A DNA stretch of 64,000 bases from Gemmobacter lanyuensis (GCF_014652355.1 NZ_BMYQ01000001.1:680180-744179); one strand, 5' to 3'; shown: positions 1 through 8,602, numbered from the stretch's first letter. Numbers and translations are program-made. The notes: generated from the letters alone by a model not told the origin.

Positions 1-2
1 TG

Positions 3-980
3 AAGAAGGCCGCCGCCGAAGCGCCCAAGAAGATGGCCACCCGTTCGGCCTCGGAGGTCGTGCTGGCCGCCGTGAACCCCGTCGCCCCCGAAACCATCGG
101 CGGTTCGGCAGACCTGACCGGATCGAACAACACCAAGACCGCGGATCTGGGCGTGTTCGACCCGCTGAACCGCAAGGGCCGCTACGTCTATTGGGGCATC
201 CGCGAACATGGCATGGCCGCCGCGATGAACGGCATGGCCCTGCATGGCGGCGTGCGCCCCTATAGCGGCACCTTCATGTGCTTCACCGATTACGCCCGCC
301 CGTCGATGCGTCTGTCGGCGCTGATGCAGGTGCCGGTCGTCTATGTGATGACGCATGACAGCATCGGTCTGGGCGAAGATGGCCCGACCCACCAGCCGGT
401 CGAGCATCTGGCGATCAGCCGCGCCACGCCGAACACCTGGGTCTTCCGCCCGGCCGATCTGGTCGAAGTGGCCGAGGCCTGGGAACTGGCGCTCTCGACG
501 CAGACCACGCCCTCGGTTCTGGCCCTGTCGCGTCAGAACGTGACCCCGGTCCGTACCAAGCACACCAACCAGAACCTGTCGGCCAAGGGCGCCTATGTTC
601 TGGCCGAGGCGACCGGCAAGCGTCAGGTCATCCTGATCGCCACCGGGTCCGAGGTCGAGATCGCCATGCAGGCGCGCGAGATGCTTGAAGCCGAAGGCAT
701 CGGCACCCGCGTCGTTTCCATGCCCTGCATGGAGCTGTTTGCGGCCCAGGACGAAGCCTATCGCAAGAAGGTTCTTCCGGCGGGTCCGGCCCGGATCGCC
801 ATCGAGGCCGGCGTGCGCCAAGGCTGGGATCGCTGGCTGCTGGGTGAGCGCGGGCGCGAAGCCAAGGCCGATTTCGTCGGCATGGCCTCGTTCGGCGCCT
901 CGGCCCCGGCCGACCGCCTTTACAAGGAATTCGGCATCACCGCCGAGGCCACTGTCGCGAAGGCCAAGGCGCTGCTCTGA
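3..980 (+). CDS. tkt: Transketolase, C-terminal part (5' end outside window)
   Basis: This is the 3' half of a transketolase gene; about 325 of the usual ~660 residues are visible and the reading frame is open to the left edge. Transketolase moves two-carbon units between sugar phosphates in the pentose phosphate and Calvin cycles, using thiamine diphosphate. The visible part starts in the pyrimidine-binding domain, with the [10 protein letters not shown] segment and the GIREHGM motif that carries the catalytic glutamate contacting the cofactor. The segment [15 protein letters not shown] and the [14 protein letters not shown] block follow, then the C-terminal domain. The thiamine-diphosphate-binding N-terminal domain lies outside the window. 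A strong hairpin terminator follows the stop codon. Nearby gap genes suggest a carbon metabolism neighbourhood. Confidence 0.96.
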   Translation, partial: KKAAAEAPKKMATRSASEVVLAAVNPVAPETIGGSADLTGSNNTKTADLGVFDPLNRKGRYVYWGIREHGMAAAMNGMALHGGVRPYSGTFMCFTDYARPSMRLSALMQVPVVYVMTHDSIGLGEDGPTHQPVEHLAISRATPNTWVFRPADLVEVAEAWELALSTQTTPSVLALSRQNVTPVRTKHTNQNLSAKGAYVLAEATGKRQVILIATGSEVEIAMQAREMLEAEGIGTRVVSMPCMELFAAQDEAYRKKVLPAGPARIAIEAGVRQGWDRWLLGERGREAKADFVGMASFGASAPADRLYKEFGITAEATVAKAKALL

Positions 981-1012
981 GTGCAGCGCCTGCCGTCAAG
1001 GCATTGAAACAG

Positions 1013-1041
1013 AAAGGCCGCGCAGATTGCGCGGCCTTTTT
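1013..1041 (+). terminator. Rho-independent terminator after tkt
   Basis: A 9-bp perfect stem (GGCCGCGCA with TGCGCGGCC) and a 3-base loop are followed by five T. It lies between convergent tkt and the DUF808 gene. Confidence 0.9.
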
Positions 1042-1058
1042 CATACCCGTGTCGGGGT

Positions 1059-2033
1059 TCAGTGGGCAGCAGGTTTGCGCCCTGTGAGCCGGGCCATCAC
1101 CGGCCCGATGACGCGCGTCGCAACCGGGATCAGCAGCATCCCGAGGGCCAGACCCAGCACCCCGTCGCACAGCGCCGTAATGAACCATTTCGTTACCCCC
1201 ACAAGGGCAGCAGGCGCATCATGTGCGACGATTTCCGCAAGATGATGGATCGTCTCATAGGGTTCGTGCTGGCCCAGGTCGTGCAGGCCATGGATCAGGA
1301 TATTGCCGCCGACCCACAGCATCGCAAGCGTCCCGACCGTGGACAGGATCGCCATCAGTTGCGGCATCGCCACCACCAACCCCCGGCCCAGCCCCCGCCC
1401 CAGCGCGGTACGGGACCGGCCCACCATATGCAGGCCGATGTCGTCCATCTTCACGATCAGCGCGACCGCCCCGTACACCGCAGCCGTGATCAGCACCCCC
1501 ACCAGCGCCAGCGTCAACGCCTCGATCCACAGCGTGCCATCGGGAATCGCGGCCAGCGCGATGGTCATGATTTCCGCCGACAGGATGAAATCGGTCTTGA
1601 TCGCCCCTGCAACCTTTTCCTCTTCCAGATGGGCGGGATCATGCGTGTCGAAATCGGCCTCCACCTCCGCATCGGCATGGGGGAACAGCGCATGGGCCAC
1701 CTTTTCGGCCCCCTCGAAGCAAAGATAAGCCCCGCCCAGCATCAGAAGCGGCGTGATCACCCAAGGCGCCACCGCACTGAGCAGCAGAAGCCCCGGCAAG
1801 AGAATGATCAGCTTGTTGCGCAGACTGCCCAAGGAAATCCGCCAGATGATCGGCAATTCACGATCCGCAGAAAAGCCATGGACATATTTCGGCGTCACCG
1901 CCGCATCGTCAATCACGACCCCCGCTGCCTTGGACCCGGCCTTGGCCGCCGCCGCCGCTACATCATCGACGGACGCAGCCGCCACTTTCGCGATGGCCGC
2001 CACATCATCCAGCAAGGCCAGCAAACCACTCAT
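1059..2033 (-). CDS. DUF808 family inner membrane protein (YedI-like)
   Basis: This 324-residue protein matches the DUF808/YedI family: it opens with MSGLLALLDDVAAIAK, followed by a VDDVAAAAAKAG stretch and an AVTPKYVHGF block typical of the family. At least five long hydrophobic segments are visible (about residues 75-110, 150-170, 180-210, 220-255 and 275-310), so it is a multi-spanning membrane protein. No biochemical function is established for the family. It converges on tkt and is divergent from the first gap gene, whose operator region it borders. Family assignment is firm; role unknown. Confidence 0.88.
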   Translation of the reverse strand: MSGLLALLDDVAAIAKVAAASVDDVAAAAAKAGSKAAGVVIDDAAVTPKYVHGFSADRELPIIWRISLGSLRNKLIILLPGLLLLSAVAPWVITPLLMLGGAYLCFEGAEKVAHALFPHADAEVEADFDTHDPAHLEEEKVAGAIKTDFILSAEIMTIALAAIPDGTLWIEALTLALVGVLITAAVYGAVALIVKMDDIGLHMVGRSRTALGRGLGRGLVVAMPQLMAILSTVGTLAMLWVGGNILIHGLHDLGQHEPYETIHHLAEIVAHDAPAALVGVTKWFITALCDGVLGLALGMLLIPVATRVIGPVMARLTGRKPAAH

Positions 2034-2110
2034 CCGTCATCTCCCCGCGCGCATTCCCGGTCAGACTACCAACGCATTGTCCCGGCGGAAAGATGCCTTC
2101 CACAGGGCCA

Positions 2111-2143
2111 TGTTAGCGAAAACAGCCAAAGTTTGCGCTAACA
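2111..2143 (+). promoter_or_regulatory. Two LacI-family-type operator sites upstream of the first gap gene
   Basis: TGTTAGCGAAAACA (2111-2124) and AGTTTGCGCTAACA (2130-2143) each differ by two bases from the palindrome TGTTAGCGCTAACA, and their centres are 19 bases apart. The outer arms together form an inverted repeat. A better copy lies in front of the second gap gene (3437-3450). A central CG is typical of LacI-family operators. CceR, a LacI-family regulator of central carbon metabolism in Rhodobacter, is a candidate but the assignment is inference. Confidence 0.55.
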
Positions 2144-2153
2144 TACTGAAAAA

Positions 2154-2178
2154 CAGTCGCTTTTTTACTTTGCGACTG
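2154..2178. other. Inverted repeat in the gap promoter or leader
   Basis: Arms CAGTCGC (2154-2160) and GCGACTG (2172-2178) flank an 11-base T-rich spacer. It could be a leader hairpin or a second operator of the downstream gap gene, whose start is 60 bases away. Confidence 0.4.
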
Positions 2179-2238
2179 CAGCACTCCAAGTTATAGCCAG
2201 CCCAATGCAGCGGGGCTGACCAAACGGAGACGCGAGAC

Positions 2239-3243
2239 ATGACCATCACCATCGGCATCAATGGCTTTGGCCGCATCGGGCGCTGCACGCTGGCGCATAT
2301 CGCGGAATCGGGGCGCAACGACGTGCAGGTCGTCGCGATCAACGCAACCGGCCCGATCGAAACCAATGCCCATCTGCTGAAGTATGACAGCGTTCATGGC
2401 CGCTTCCCCGGCACCGTCAAGGTGGAAGGCAATACGATGGACCTGGGCCGCGGCCCGATCCGCGTGATGTCGACCTACAACCCGGATGAGCTGGATTGGG
2501 AAGGCGTCGATGTCGTGCTGGAATGCACCGGCAAATTCAACGACCGTGACAAGGCCGCCGTCCACCTCGGCCGTGGCGCCAAGCGCGTTCTGGTGTCGGC
2601 CCCCGCGAAAAACGCCGACAAGACGGTTGTTTACGGCGTGAACCACCGCCAGCTGAGCCTGGATCACCTCGTGGTGTCGAATGGCTCTTGCACCACCAAC
2701 TGCCTGGCGCCGCTGGCCAAGGTGCTGAACGATGCCATCGGCATTGAATCGGGCATCATGACCACGATCCACAGCTACACCGGCGACCAGCCCACGCTGG
2801 ACCGTCGCCACAAGGATCTTTACCGCGCCCGCGCCGCGGCCATGGCGATGATCCCGACCTCGACCGGCGCCGCCAAGGCCATCGGTGAGGTGCTGCCGGA
2901 ACTGAAGGGCAAGCTCGACGGCTCTGCCATCCGCGTCCCCACCCCGAACGTCAGCGCCGTGGACCTGACCTTCGTCGCCAGCAAGGACGTCACCGTCCAT
3001 GACGTGAACGAGATCGTCCGCGAAGCCGCCGCCGGCTACATGGGCATGGTTCTGGCCTATGATCCGGAACCGAAGGTTTCGATCGACTTCAACCACACCC
3101 CGCAATCGTCTATCTTTGCCCCTGACCAGACCAAGGTCGTGGGTGGCCGCACCGTCCGCGTGCTGGCTTGGTATGACAATGAATGGGGCTTCTCCTGCCG
3201 GATGGCCGATGTGGCCGGGGCGATGGGGCGGCTCCTCCAGTAA
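2239..3243 (+). CDS. gap: Type I glyceraldehyde-3-phosphate dehydrogenase, paralogue 1 (possibly NADP-using)
   Basis: A 334-residue GAPDH with the N-terminal Rossmann motif INGFGRIGR, the catalytic SCTTNC block with Cys151, the following [10 protein letters not shown] segment, and the C-terminal [12 protein letters not shown] signature. It interconverts glyceraldehyde 3-phosphate and 1,3-bisphosphoglycerate in the cytoplasm. After strand 2 it reads INATGP where the paralogue at 3502 reads INDLGP. The aspartate that normally selects NAD by binding the adenosine ribose is therefore missing, which suggests that NADP may be accepted and that this copy could be anabolic or gluconeogenic. Erythrose-4-phosphate dehydrogenase is an alternative assignment. 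Transcription probably continues into the small gene at 3254. Two LacI-type operator sites lie upstream. Confidence 0.93.
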   Translation: MTITIGINGFGRIGRCTLAHIAESGRNDVQVVAINATGPIETNAHLLKYDSVHGRFPGTVKVEGNTMDLGRGPIRVMSTYNPDELDWEGVDVVLECTGKFNDRDKAAVHLGRGAKRVLVSAPAKNADKTVVYGVNHRQLSLDHLVVSNGSCTTNCLAPLAKVLNDAIGIESGIMTTIHSYTGDQPTLDRRHKDLYRARAAAMAMIPTSTGAAKAIGEVLPELKGKLDGSAIRVPTPNVSAVDLTFVASKDVTVHDVNEIVREAAAGYMGMVLAYDPEPKVSIDFNHTPQSSIFAPDQTKVVGGRTVRVLAWYDNEWGFSCRMADVAGAMGRLLQ

Positions 3244-3253
3244 CGGAGGGGTC

Positions 3254-3397
3254 GTGACCGACCGTTTTGCGCTCGTCCTCGGGCTTCTCATCGCGGCATT
3301 GATCGCGCTCGACCTCTTCGTCAATGGCGGAGAGGTTGTTCTGTTTCTGGCACGCAAGATTCTCGATCTGACCGAATATCTGATATTCTGGCGCTGA
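3254..3397 (+). CDS. 47-residue single-span membrane protein
   Basis: GTG start with a good Shine-Dalgarno sequence (GGAGG at 3245-3249), ten bases after the stop codon of the first gap gene. The 47-residue product starts MTDRFALVLGLLIAALIALD, has one membrane span over about residues 5-22, a second hydrophobic amphipathic stretch (VVLFLARKILDL) and ends in aromatic residues. The position suggests co-transcription with the upstream gap gene, because no terminator lies between them. I know of no function. It is too short for many gene callers, but start signal, spacing and composition support it. Confidence 0.72.
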   Translation: MTDRFALVLGLLIAALIALDLFVNGGEVVLFLARKILDLTEYLIFWR

Positions 3398-3412
3398 TGG
3401 TGCGGAATTCAG

Positions 3413-3450
3413 TTGCATCCTGTGCCGTTCCGACCATGTTAGCGCTAGCA
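3413..3450 (+). promoter_or_regulatory. Promoter with overlapping LacI-type operator for the second gap gene
   Basis: TTGCAT (3413-3418) and ATGTTA (3436-3441) are 17 bases apart and could be the -35 and -10 elements. The near-perfect palindrome TGTTAGCGCTAGCA (3437-3450) overlaps the -10 element, a geometry expected for repression. Confidence 0.55.
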
Positions 3451-3501
3451 ACGACCCCTGCGAGTCGCGGGGCATGAAATGGCATGGCTCAGGAGGCAGA
3501 C

Positions 3502-4503
3502 ATGACGGTCAAAGTCGCAATCAACGGGTTCGGGCGCATCGGGCGCAACGTGCTGCGGGGCATCATCGAATCGGGGCGGACCGACATCGAGGTGGTCGCG
3601 ATCAACGATCTCGGCCCGGTCGAAACCAACGCGCATCTGCTGCGTTTTGATTCGGTCCATGGCCGCTTCCCGGCCCAAGTGACCACCACCGAAGACACGA
3701 TCGACGTGGGCCGCGGCCCCATGCGCGTGACGGCGCTTCGCAACCCCGCCGACCTGCCCTGGGGCGATGTCGATGTGGTGATGGAATGCACCGGCATCTT
3801 CACCAGCAAGGAAAAATGCCTGGCGCATCTGGAAAATGGCGCCAAGCGCGTGCTGATTTCGGCCCCCGGCGACGGCGCGGACAAGACCATCGTCTATGGC
3901 GTGAACCATGACACGCTGACCAAGGATGACCTGATCGTGTCGAACGCCTCCTGCACGACCAACTGCCTCTCGCCGGTGGCGAAGGTGCTGCATGATGTGG
4001 TCGGCATCGAAAAAGGCATGATGACCACGATCCACAGCTACACCGGCGACCAGCCGACGCTGGATACGATGCACAAGGATCTTTACCGCGCACGCGCCGC
4101 GGCGCTGTCGATGATCCCGACCTCGACCGGGGCCGCCAAGGCCGTGGGTCTGGTCCTGCCCGAGCTGAAGGGCAAGCTGGACGGCTTTGCCATCCGCGTG
4201 CCGACGCCGAATGTCTCGGTCGTGGATCTGAAATTCATCGCCAAGCGCGAAACCAGCGTGGCCGAGATCAACGAGGCCATCAAAGCCGCCGCCGAAGGCC
4301 CGCTGAAGGGCATTCTGGGCTACACGAACTACAAGAACGTGTCCTCGGACTTCAACCATGACCCCCACTCCTCGGTCTTCCACATGGACCAGACCAAGGT
4401 GATGGATGGCACCTTCGTGTCGATCCTGTCCTGGTATGACAATGAATGGGGCTTCTCGAACCGCATGGCGGATACCGCTGTCGCAATGGGCAAGCTGATC
4501 TGA
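3502..4503 (+). CDS. gap: Type I glyceraldehyde-3-phosphate dehydrogenase, paralogue 2 (NAD type)
   Basis: A 333-residue GAPDH. The start at 3502 is preferred over the in-frame ATG at 3484 because AGGAGG lies five bases before it and the protein then starts [16 protein letters not shown] as in the family. Catalytic Cys151 is in SCTTNC and the C terminus has [12 protein letters not shown]. The INDLGP sequence keeps the aspartate (Asp36) expected for NAD-dependent glycolytic enzymes. It is a tandem paralogue of the gene at 2239, separated by a small membrane-protein gene, but has its own promoter and operator and a terminator with a TTCG tetraloop. Confidence 0.95.
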   Translation: MTVKVAINGFGRIGRNVLRGIIESGRTDIEVVAINDLGPVETNAHLLRFDSVHGRFPAQVTTTEDTIDVGRGPMRVTALRNPADLPWGDVDVVMECTGIFTSKEKCLAHLENGAKRVLISAPGDGADKTIVYGVNHDTLTKDDLIVSNASCTTNCLSPVAKVLHDVVGIEKGMMTTIHSYTGDQPTLDTMHKDLYRARAAALSMIPTSTGAAKAVGLVLPELKGKLDGFAIRVPTPNVSVVDLKFIAKRETSVAEINEAIKAAAEGPLKGILGYTNYKNVSSDFNHDPHSSVFHMDQTKVMDGTFVSILSWYDNEWGFSNRMADTAVAMGKLI

Positions 4504-4525
4504 TCCTTCGGAGATTCTGTGGAAC

Positions 4526-4549
4526 AGGGCGCCTTCGGGCGCCCTTTTT
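4526..4549 (+). terminator. Rho-independent terminator after second gap gene
   Basis: A GGGCGCC/GGCGCCC stem, a TTCG tetraloop (4534-4537) and five T. Confidence 0.92.
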
Positions 4550-4688
4550 GCTTGGTCACGCCATGCGGCTGCTGCAACGCAGCATTGCCTTGGGGCGGGT
4601 TGCTGGACTGCTGCGCCCACCCCATCTTGAAAGGGTCAGGGGCATCCGGCCCCCGGCGATGCCCACGGACCGTGGAAAGGAACACCCG

Positions 4689-4856
4689 ATGCTGACCCTG
4701 ATTGACGCGCTGAAAGCCGCTGCCGAACGCCGCGCCCGCTTCATCCGCACGCGCGACGAAATCGCCCGCCTGCCGCTGGATGTGGCGCTGGATCTGAATA
4801 TCTACCCCGGCGACGCGGACCGCATCGCCCATGAGGCCGTCTACGGCCGCGCCTGA
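4689..4856 (+). CDS. Small DUF1127-like protein
   Basis: A 55-residue, arginine- and alanine-rich product with AAAGG eight bases upstream of the ATG. The pattern RRARFIRTRDEIARLP followed by DVALDLNIYPGDADRIAHEAVYG resembles the DUF1127/YjiS helical module, in which a basic helix is followed by a 'D-x-x-L-D-I-x-P' turn and a final AVYG. DUF1127 proteins are small, soluble and, where studied, act in RNA or phosphate and stress physiology. The match is by pattern only. It stands alone between a terminator and convergent coaD. Confidence 0.72.
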   Translation: MLTLIDALKAAAERRARFIRTRDEIARLPLDVALDLNIYPGDADRIAHEAVYGRA

Positions 4857-4878
4857 GGCGCGGCCCCTGCCCGGCGGA

Positions 4879-5370
4879 TCAGTCGAACCGGGCGCGCAGC
4901 GCCGTTTGCACGGCCGGAGTCACGAATTTTGATACATCGCCCCCCAACCGGGCGATTTCCTTTACCAGCTTCGAGGCAATCGCCTGCCGCCGCGCATCCG
5001 CCATGAGGAACACCGTCTCGATACTGCTGTCGAGCGCGCGGTTCATCCCCACCATCTGGAATTCATATTCGAAATCCGCCACTGCCCGCAGCCCCCGCAC
5101 GATGACCGAGGCGTTCACATCGCGCGCGCAGTCGATGAGCAGGTTTTCAAACGGATGGACCACTATTTCGCCGCCGATTTGCGCGGTGACCTTGGCGCAT
5201 TCGGCCTCGACCATGGCCACGCGTTCTTCCAGGCTGAACAGTGGCCCCTTGTCGCGGTTGATCGCAACACCGATCACCAGCCGATCCACCAGCGGCACAG
5301 CGCGCTGGATGATATCGACATGGCCCAGCGTGATCGGGTCAAAGGTTCCCGGATAAAGACCGATGCGCAT
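4879..5370 (-). CDS. coaD: Phosphopantetheine adenylyltransferase
   Basis: A 163-residue cytoplasmic enzyme of coenzyme A synthesis that adenylates 4'-phosphopantetheine. The start at 5370 gives the family N terminus MRIGLYPGTFDPITLGH, with the T-x-G-H nucleotidyltransferase motif, and has a G-rich ribosome site (GGGGGAG) just upstream; an in-frame ATG 36 bases further out is less likely. RGLRAVADFEYE and the C-terminal FVTP segment are also typical. Length matches the family. It is the upstream neighbour of nothing on its strand except the CBS gene (5456), 85 bases away. Confidence 0.96.
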   Translation of the reverse strand: MRIGLYPGTFDPITLGHVDIIQRAVPLVDRLVIGVAINRDKGPLFSLEERVAMVEAECAKVTAQIGGEIVVHPFENLLIDCARDVNASVIVRGLRAVADFEYEFQMVGMNRALDSSIETVFLMADARRQAIASKLVKEIARLGGDVSKFVTPAVQTALRARFD

Positions 5371-5455
5371 GGGCTCCCCCCTCAAGTGCCTGACCACACG
5401 CAACAATATTGCGCGGCGCTTTGCAAGAGCGAAAGCGCCGCGCCGCAGCAGCGGG

Positions 5456-5890
5456 TCAGAACCCCTTGATCATCCCCTCCAGCGCATCTTTCTCGGCGGC
5501 AAGCTCGGTCAGGCGGGCTTTCACCACATCCCCGATGGAAATCAGGCCGACCATCTCTTCGTCCTCCATTACCGGCATGTGGCGGAAGCGGCCGTCGGTC
5601 ATCTTCTGCAGCACGGTATTGGTGGTGTCATCGCGCGCGCAGCTGACGATTTTCGCCGTCATCAGCGTATCGACGGCATCGCCAAGGCAGGTGGGGCCGC
5701 GGCGGCCCAGTTCGCGGACGATGTCGCGTTCCGAAACAATCCCCACCACGCGCTTGCCATCGGGCGAAACGATCACCGCCCCGATCCGGCGCATGGAAAG
5801 CACATGCGCCACCTCGGCCACGCTGGTCCCGGGGGTAACGGTCACAACACCATCATCCGACTTGGTTTTCAGAATCTGCGAGACGTGCAT
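5456..5890 (-). CDS. Tandem CBS-domain protein
   Basis: A 144-residue protein made of two CBS domains (about residues 7-62 and 72-128). The segments MRRIGAVIVSPDGKRVVGI and RHMPVMEDEEMVGLISIGD are the usual ends of CBS repeats, and SERDIVREL is the linker seen in stand-alone bacterial CBS pairs. CBS pairs bind adenosine nucleotides and act as energy sensors. A strong ribosome site (GGAGAAGGAGAA) precedes the ATG. No partner enzyme is adjacent, so the target is unknown. It lies between coaD and a LysR gene on the same strand. Confidence 0.9.
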   Translation of the reverse strand: MHVSQILKTKSDDGVVTVTPGTSVAEVAHVLSMRRIGAVIVSPDGKRVVGIVSERDIVRELGRRGPTCLGDAVDTLMTAKIVSCARDDTTNTVLQKMTDGRFRHMPVMEDEEMVGLISIGDVVKARLTELAAEKDALEGMIKGF

Positions 5891-5941
5891 GGGCTTCTCC
5901 TTCTCCTCATAAGGAAAGCCTCGCCCTTACGAAATTTTATG

Positions 5942-6832
5942 TCAAGTCGAAGCTTCCAGGCGCAACACTTCTTTGCGGACTCCCGCTGCGAGAAGATCGG
6001 CAAAGCGATTCAATCGCTCCACACGCACGTCATCGGCATGGCGGATCAACCAGAAAGACCGGATCAACCGCACCTCCGGCAACAATCGGCCCAGCTCTGG
6101 CGCGGCGGGACGCGCGAAATCATGCACGACCCCAACCCCCGCCCCGTGCCGCAGCCAGTTCAGCTGCACCGAGACGGAGTTCGAGGCGAGCGGCACATGA
6201 TCCAGCCCCAGATGGCTGAGGTAATCGAGTTCCTTGTCGAAGATCATGTCGGGGATATAGCCGACGATGCGATGATGGCGCAGATCCTCAAGCCGGGTAA
6301 TGGCCGGGTGGCTGTCCAGATACCCGCGCGAGGCCGCAAGCGTCAGCCGATAATCCGCAAGCTTCTGCACCGTCAGCCGCCCGGTGGACGGACGCGACAC
6401 CGCAATCGCCATATCCGCTTCCCGCTTGGACAGGTTGAAGACGCGCGGCAGCGCCACGATCTGCACCTCGAGCCCCGGGTTTTCGTCGCAGATCGCGGCA
6501 AGAACCTGCGGCAGCAGGTAATTTGCACAACCATCCGGCGCCCCGATGCGAATTTGCCCGGTCAGGCCCTGGGTGCCGCGCAATTCCTCGGTTGCGCCCA
6601 GCACGGCCTGTTCGGCGCGCTCGGCATGGGTCAGGATGCGCGCGCCTTCTTCGGTCAGGGCATAGCCCTGCGGACTTTTCACGAACAGCCGCGCGCCCAA
6701 GGCCTCTTCCAGCCGCGCGACCCGCCGGCCCACGGTCGCCGGGTCCACCCGCAAGACCTTGCCCGCCCCCGACAGGCTTTCCGCGCGCGCGACCGCCAGA
6801 AACAGCTTCAGGTCATCCCAGTCCAACAACAT
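5942..6832 (-). CDS. LysR-family regulator divergent from mmsA
   Basis: About 296 residues with an N-terminal winged helix-turn-helix (residues 4-63; LKLFLAVARAESLSGAGKVL) and a substrate-binding domain. An ATG at 6832 directly follows a GTG at 6835 and the exact start is uncertain. The residue pattern VDPATVGRRVARLEEALGARLF is typical of the recognition helix. Its position, divergent from mmsA with 94-97 bases between, suggests it controls valine catabolism or itself. A perfect TTTGCA/TGCAAA palindrome lies immediately upstream. The ligand is not predictable from the sequence. Confidence 0.88.
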   Translation of the reverse strand: MLLDWDDLKLFLAVARAESLSGAGKVLRVDPATVGRRVARLEEALGARLFVKSPQGYALTEEGARILTHAERAEQAVLGATEELRGTQGLTGQIRIGAPDGCANYLLPQVLAAICDENPGLEVQIVALPRVFNLSKREADMAIAVSRPSTGRLTVQKLADYRLTLAASRGYLDSHPAITRLEDLRHHRIVGYIPDMIFDKELDYLSHLGLDHVPLASNSVSVQLNWLRHGAGVGVVHDFARPAAPELGRLLPEVRLIRSFWLIRHADDVRVERLNRFADLLAAGVRKEVLRLEAST

Positions 6833-6836
6833 CACC

Positions 6837-6852
6837 TTTGCAGAAATGCAAA
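6837..6852. promoter_or_regulatory. LysR-type palindromic box (TTTGCA-N4-TGCAAA)
   Basis: A 16-bp perfect inverted repeat with four central bases that fits the T-N11-A scheme of LysR regulators. It lies directly before the LysR start and about 78 bases before mmsA, so autoregulation with coupled control of mmsA is plausible. Confidence 0.55.
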
Positions 6853-6929
6853 ACCCTTTTGAAATCTTGCCCCTTCTTCAAGCGAATTTGCAAGGCTATT
6901 GTGCCGCCAGATGAATTCGGGAGGACCCC

Positions 6930-8429
6930 ATGAAAGAGATCGGACACTGGATCAACGGCAAGCTGGTTGCGGGCACCTCGGGCCGCTTCGCCGATGTCTA
7001 TAACCCGGCCACCGGCGAAGTGCAGGCGCGTGTCGCGCTGGCCAGCGAAGCCGAGCTGAACCAGGCCATTGCCGATGCCGAAAAGGCGCAGGTGAAATGG
7101 GCAGCCACCAACCCGCAGCGCCGTGCGCGCGTAATGATGGCCTTCGGCGCCCTTATCAACCAGAACATGGACAAGCTGGCCGAGCTGGTGTCGGTCGAAC
7201 ACGGCAAGACCCTGCCCGACGCCCGCGGCGACGTGCAGCGCGGTCTGGAAGTGATCGAGGTTTGCATGGGTCTCGCCGCGCAGCTGAAAGGTGAATACAC
7301 CGACAGCGCCGGTCCGGGCATCGACCTTTACGCCATGCGCCAGCCGCTGGGCGTGGTTGCGGGCATCACCCCCTTCAACTTCCCCGCCATGATCCCGCTG
7401 TGGAAAATGGGCCCCGCGCTTTCGGCCGGGAACGCCATGATCCTGAAACCGTCCGAGCGTTGCCCCTCGACCTCGCTGCTACTGGCGCAGCTGGCCCAGG
7501 AAGCGGGCCTGCCCGATGGCGTGCTGCAGGTGGTGAACGGTGACAAGGGCGTCGTGGACGGCCTGCTCGACCACCCGACCATCCAGGCCGTGGGCTTTGT
7601 GGGTTCGACCCCGATCGCGCAATACATCTATGGTCGTGCCGCCACCAACGGCAAGCGCGCCCAGTGCTTCGGCGGCGCGAAGAACCACATGATCATCATG
7701 CCGGACGCCGACCTCGACAAGGCTGCCGACGCGCTGATCGGTGCGGGCTATGGCGCGGCGGGCGAACGCTGCATGGCGATCTCGGTCGCGGTGCCGGTGG
7801 GTCAGAAAACCGCCGATGCGCTGATCGAAAAGCTGGTGCCGCGCATCGAAAAGCTGAAAGTCGGCCCCTATACCGCTGGCAATGACGTGGACTTCGGGCC
7901 GGTCATCACCAAAGCCTCGCAGGAGCGGATCCTTGGCCTGATCAACTCGGGCGTGGAACAGGGCGCGAAGCTGGTGGTCGATGGCCGCAACCTGAAGATC
8001 CAGGGCTATGAAAACGGCTTCTTCGTCGGCGCCTCGCTGTTTGACAACGTGACCCGCGACATGGAGATCTACAAGCAAGAGATCTTCGGGCCGGTGCTGT
8101 CGACCGTCCGTGCCGAAACCTATGAAGATGCGCTGCAGCTGATCATGGACAATGAATACGGCAACGGCACGGCGATCTTCACCGCCGATGGCGATACCGC
8201 CCGCGATTTCGCCAGCCGCGTGAATGTCGGCATGGTCGGCATCAACTTCCCGATCCCGGTGCCGCTGTCCTACTACAGCTTCGGCGGCTGGAAGAAATCG
8301 GCCTTCGGCGACCTGAACCAGTATGGCCCCGATGCCTTCCGCTTCTACACCAAGACCAAGACCGTGACCGCGCGCTGGTTCTCGGGCATCAAGGAAGGTG
8401 CGGCGCTGAACTTCAAGGCGCTGGACTGA
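6930..8429 (+). CDS. mmsA: CoA-acylating methylmalonate-semialdehyde dehydrogenase
   Basis: A 499-residue aldehyde dehydrogenase that converts methylmalonate semialdehyde to propionyl-CoA at the end of valine breakdown. It starts MKEIGHWINGK and carries the ALDH segments GVVAGITPFNFPAMIPLW, a NAD-site block ending in GSTPIA, and a catalytic cysteine in GAAGERCMAIS. The VPLSYYSFGGWK and KSAFGD segments near the C terminus are characteristic of MmsA rather than other aldehyde dehydrogenases. A GGGAGGA ribosome site precedes the ATG. It has its own terminator, so it is transcribed separately from the other valine genes just downstream. Divergent LysR regulator. Confidence 0.96.
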   Translation: MKEIGHWINGKLVAGTSGRFADVYNPATGEVQARVALASEAELNQAIADAEKAQVKWAATNPQRRARVMMAFGALINQNMDKLAELVSVEHGKTLPDARGDVQRGLEVIEVCMGLAAQLKGEYTDSAGPGIDLYAMRQPLGVVAGITPFNFPAMIPLWKMGPALSAGNAMILKPSERCPSTSLLLAQLAQEAGLPDGVLQVVNGDKGVVDGLLDHPTIQAVGFVGSTPIAQYIYGRAATNGKRAQCFGGAKNHMIIMPDADLDKAADALIGAGYGAAGERCMAISVAVPVGQKTADALIEKLVPRIEKLKVGPYTAGNDVDFGPVITKASQERILGLINSGVEQGAKLVVDGRNLKIQGYENGFFVGASLFDNVTRDMEIYKQEIFGPVLSTVRAETYEDALQLIMDNEYGNGTAIFTADGDTARDFASRVNVGMVGINFPIPVPLSYYSFGGWKKSAFGDLNQYGPDAFRFYTKTKTVTARWFSGIKEGAALNFKALD

Positions 8430-8458
8430 TCCGAGGTCACATCGACCCGCATCTTGGG

Positions 8459-8489
8459 GGGGCGAGGCAGCAATGCCTCGCCCCTTTTT
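8459..8489 (+). terminator. Rho-independent terminator after mmsA
   Basis: An 11-bp perfect stem (GGGGCGAGGCA with TGCCTCGCCCC), GCAA loop and five T. Confidence 0.93.
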
Positions 8490-8602
8490 CCATTGCGCGC
8501 GGCTGTTGGCGCAAACATCGGCAATTGCTGCATTTTCTGCTTGCCGAATCCGGTCCCTCACGCCAGAAATAAACAAATGTTCAATTAATTCCGGAGGCAG
8601 GC

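Noticed and set aside
2191-4620. Long minus-strand frames opposite both gap genes
   Set aside because: They mirror each other because the gap genes are paralogues; His/Asp/Arg-rich composition and no ribosome site indicate shadows.
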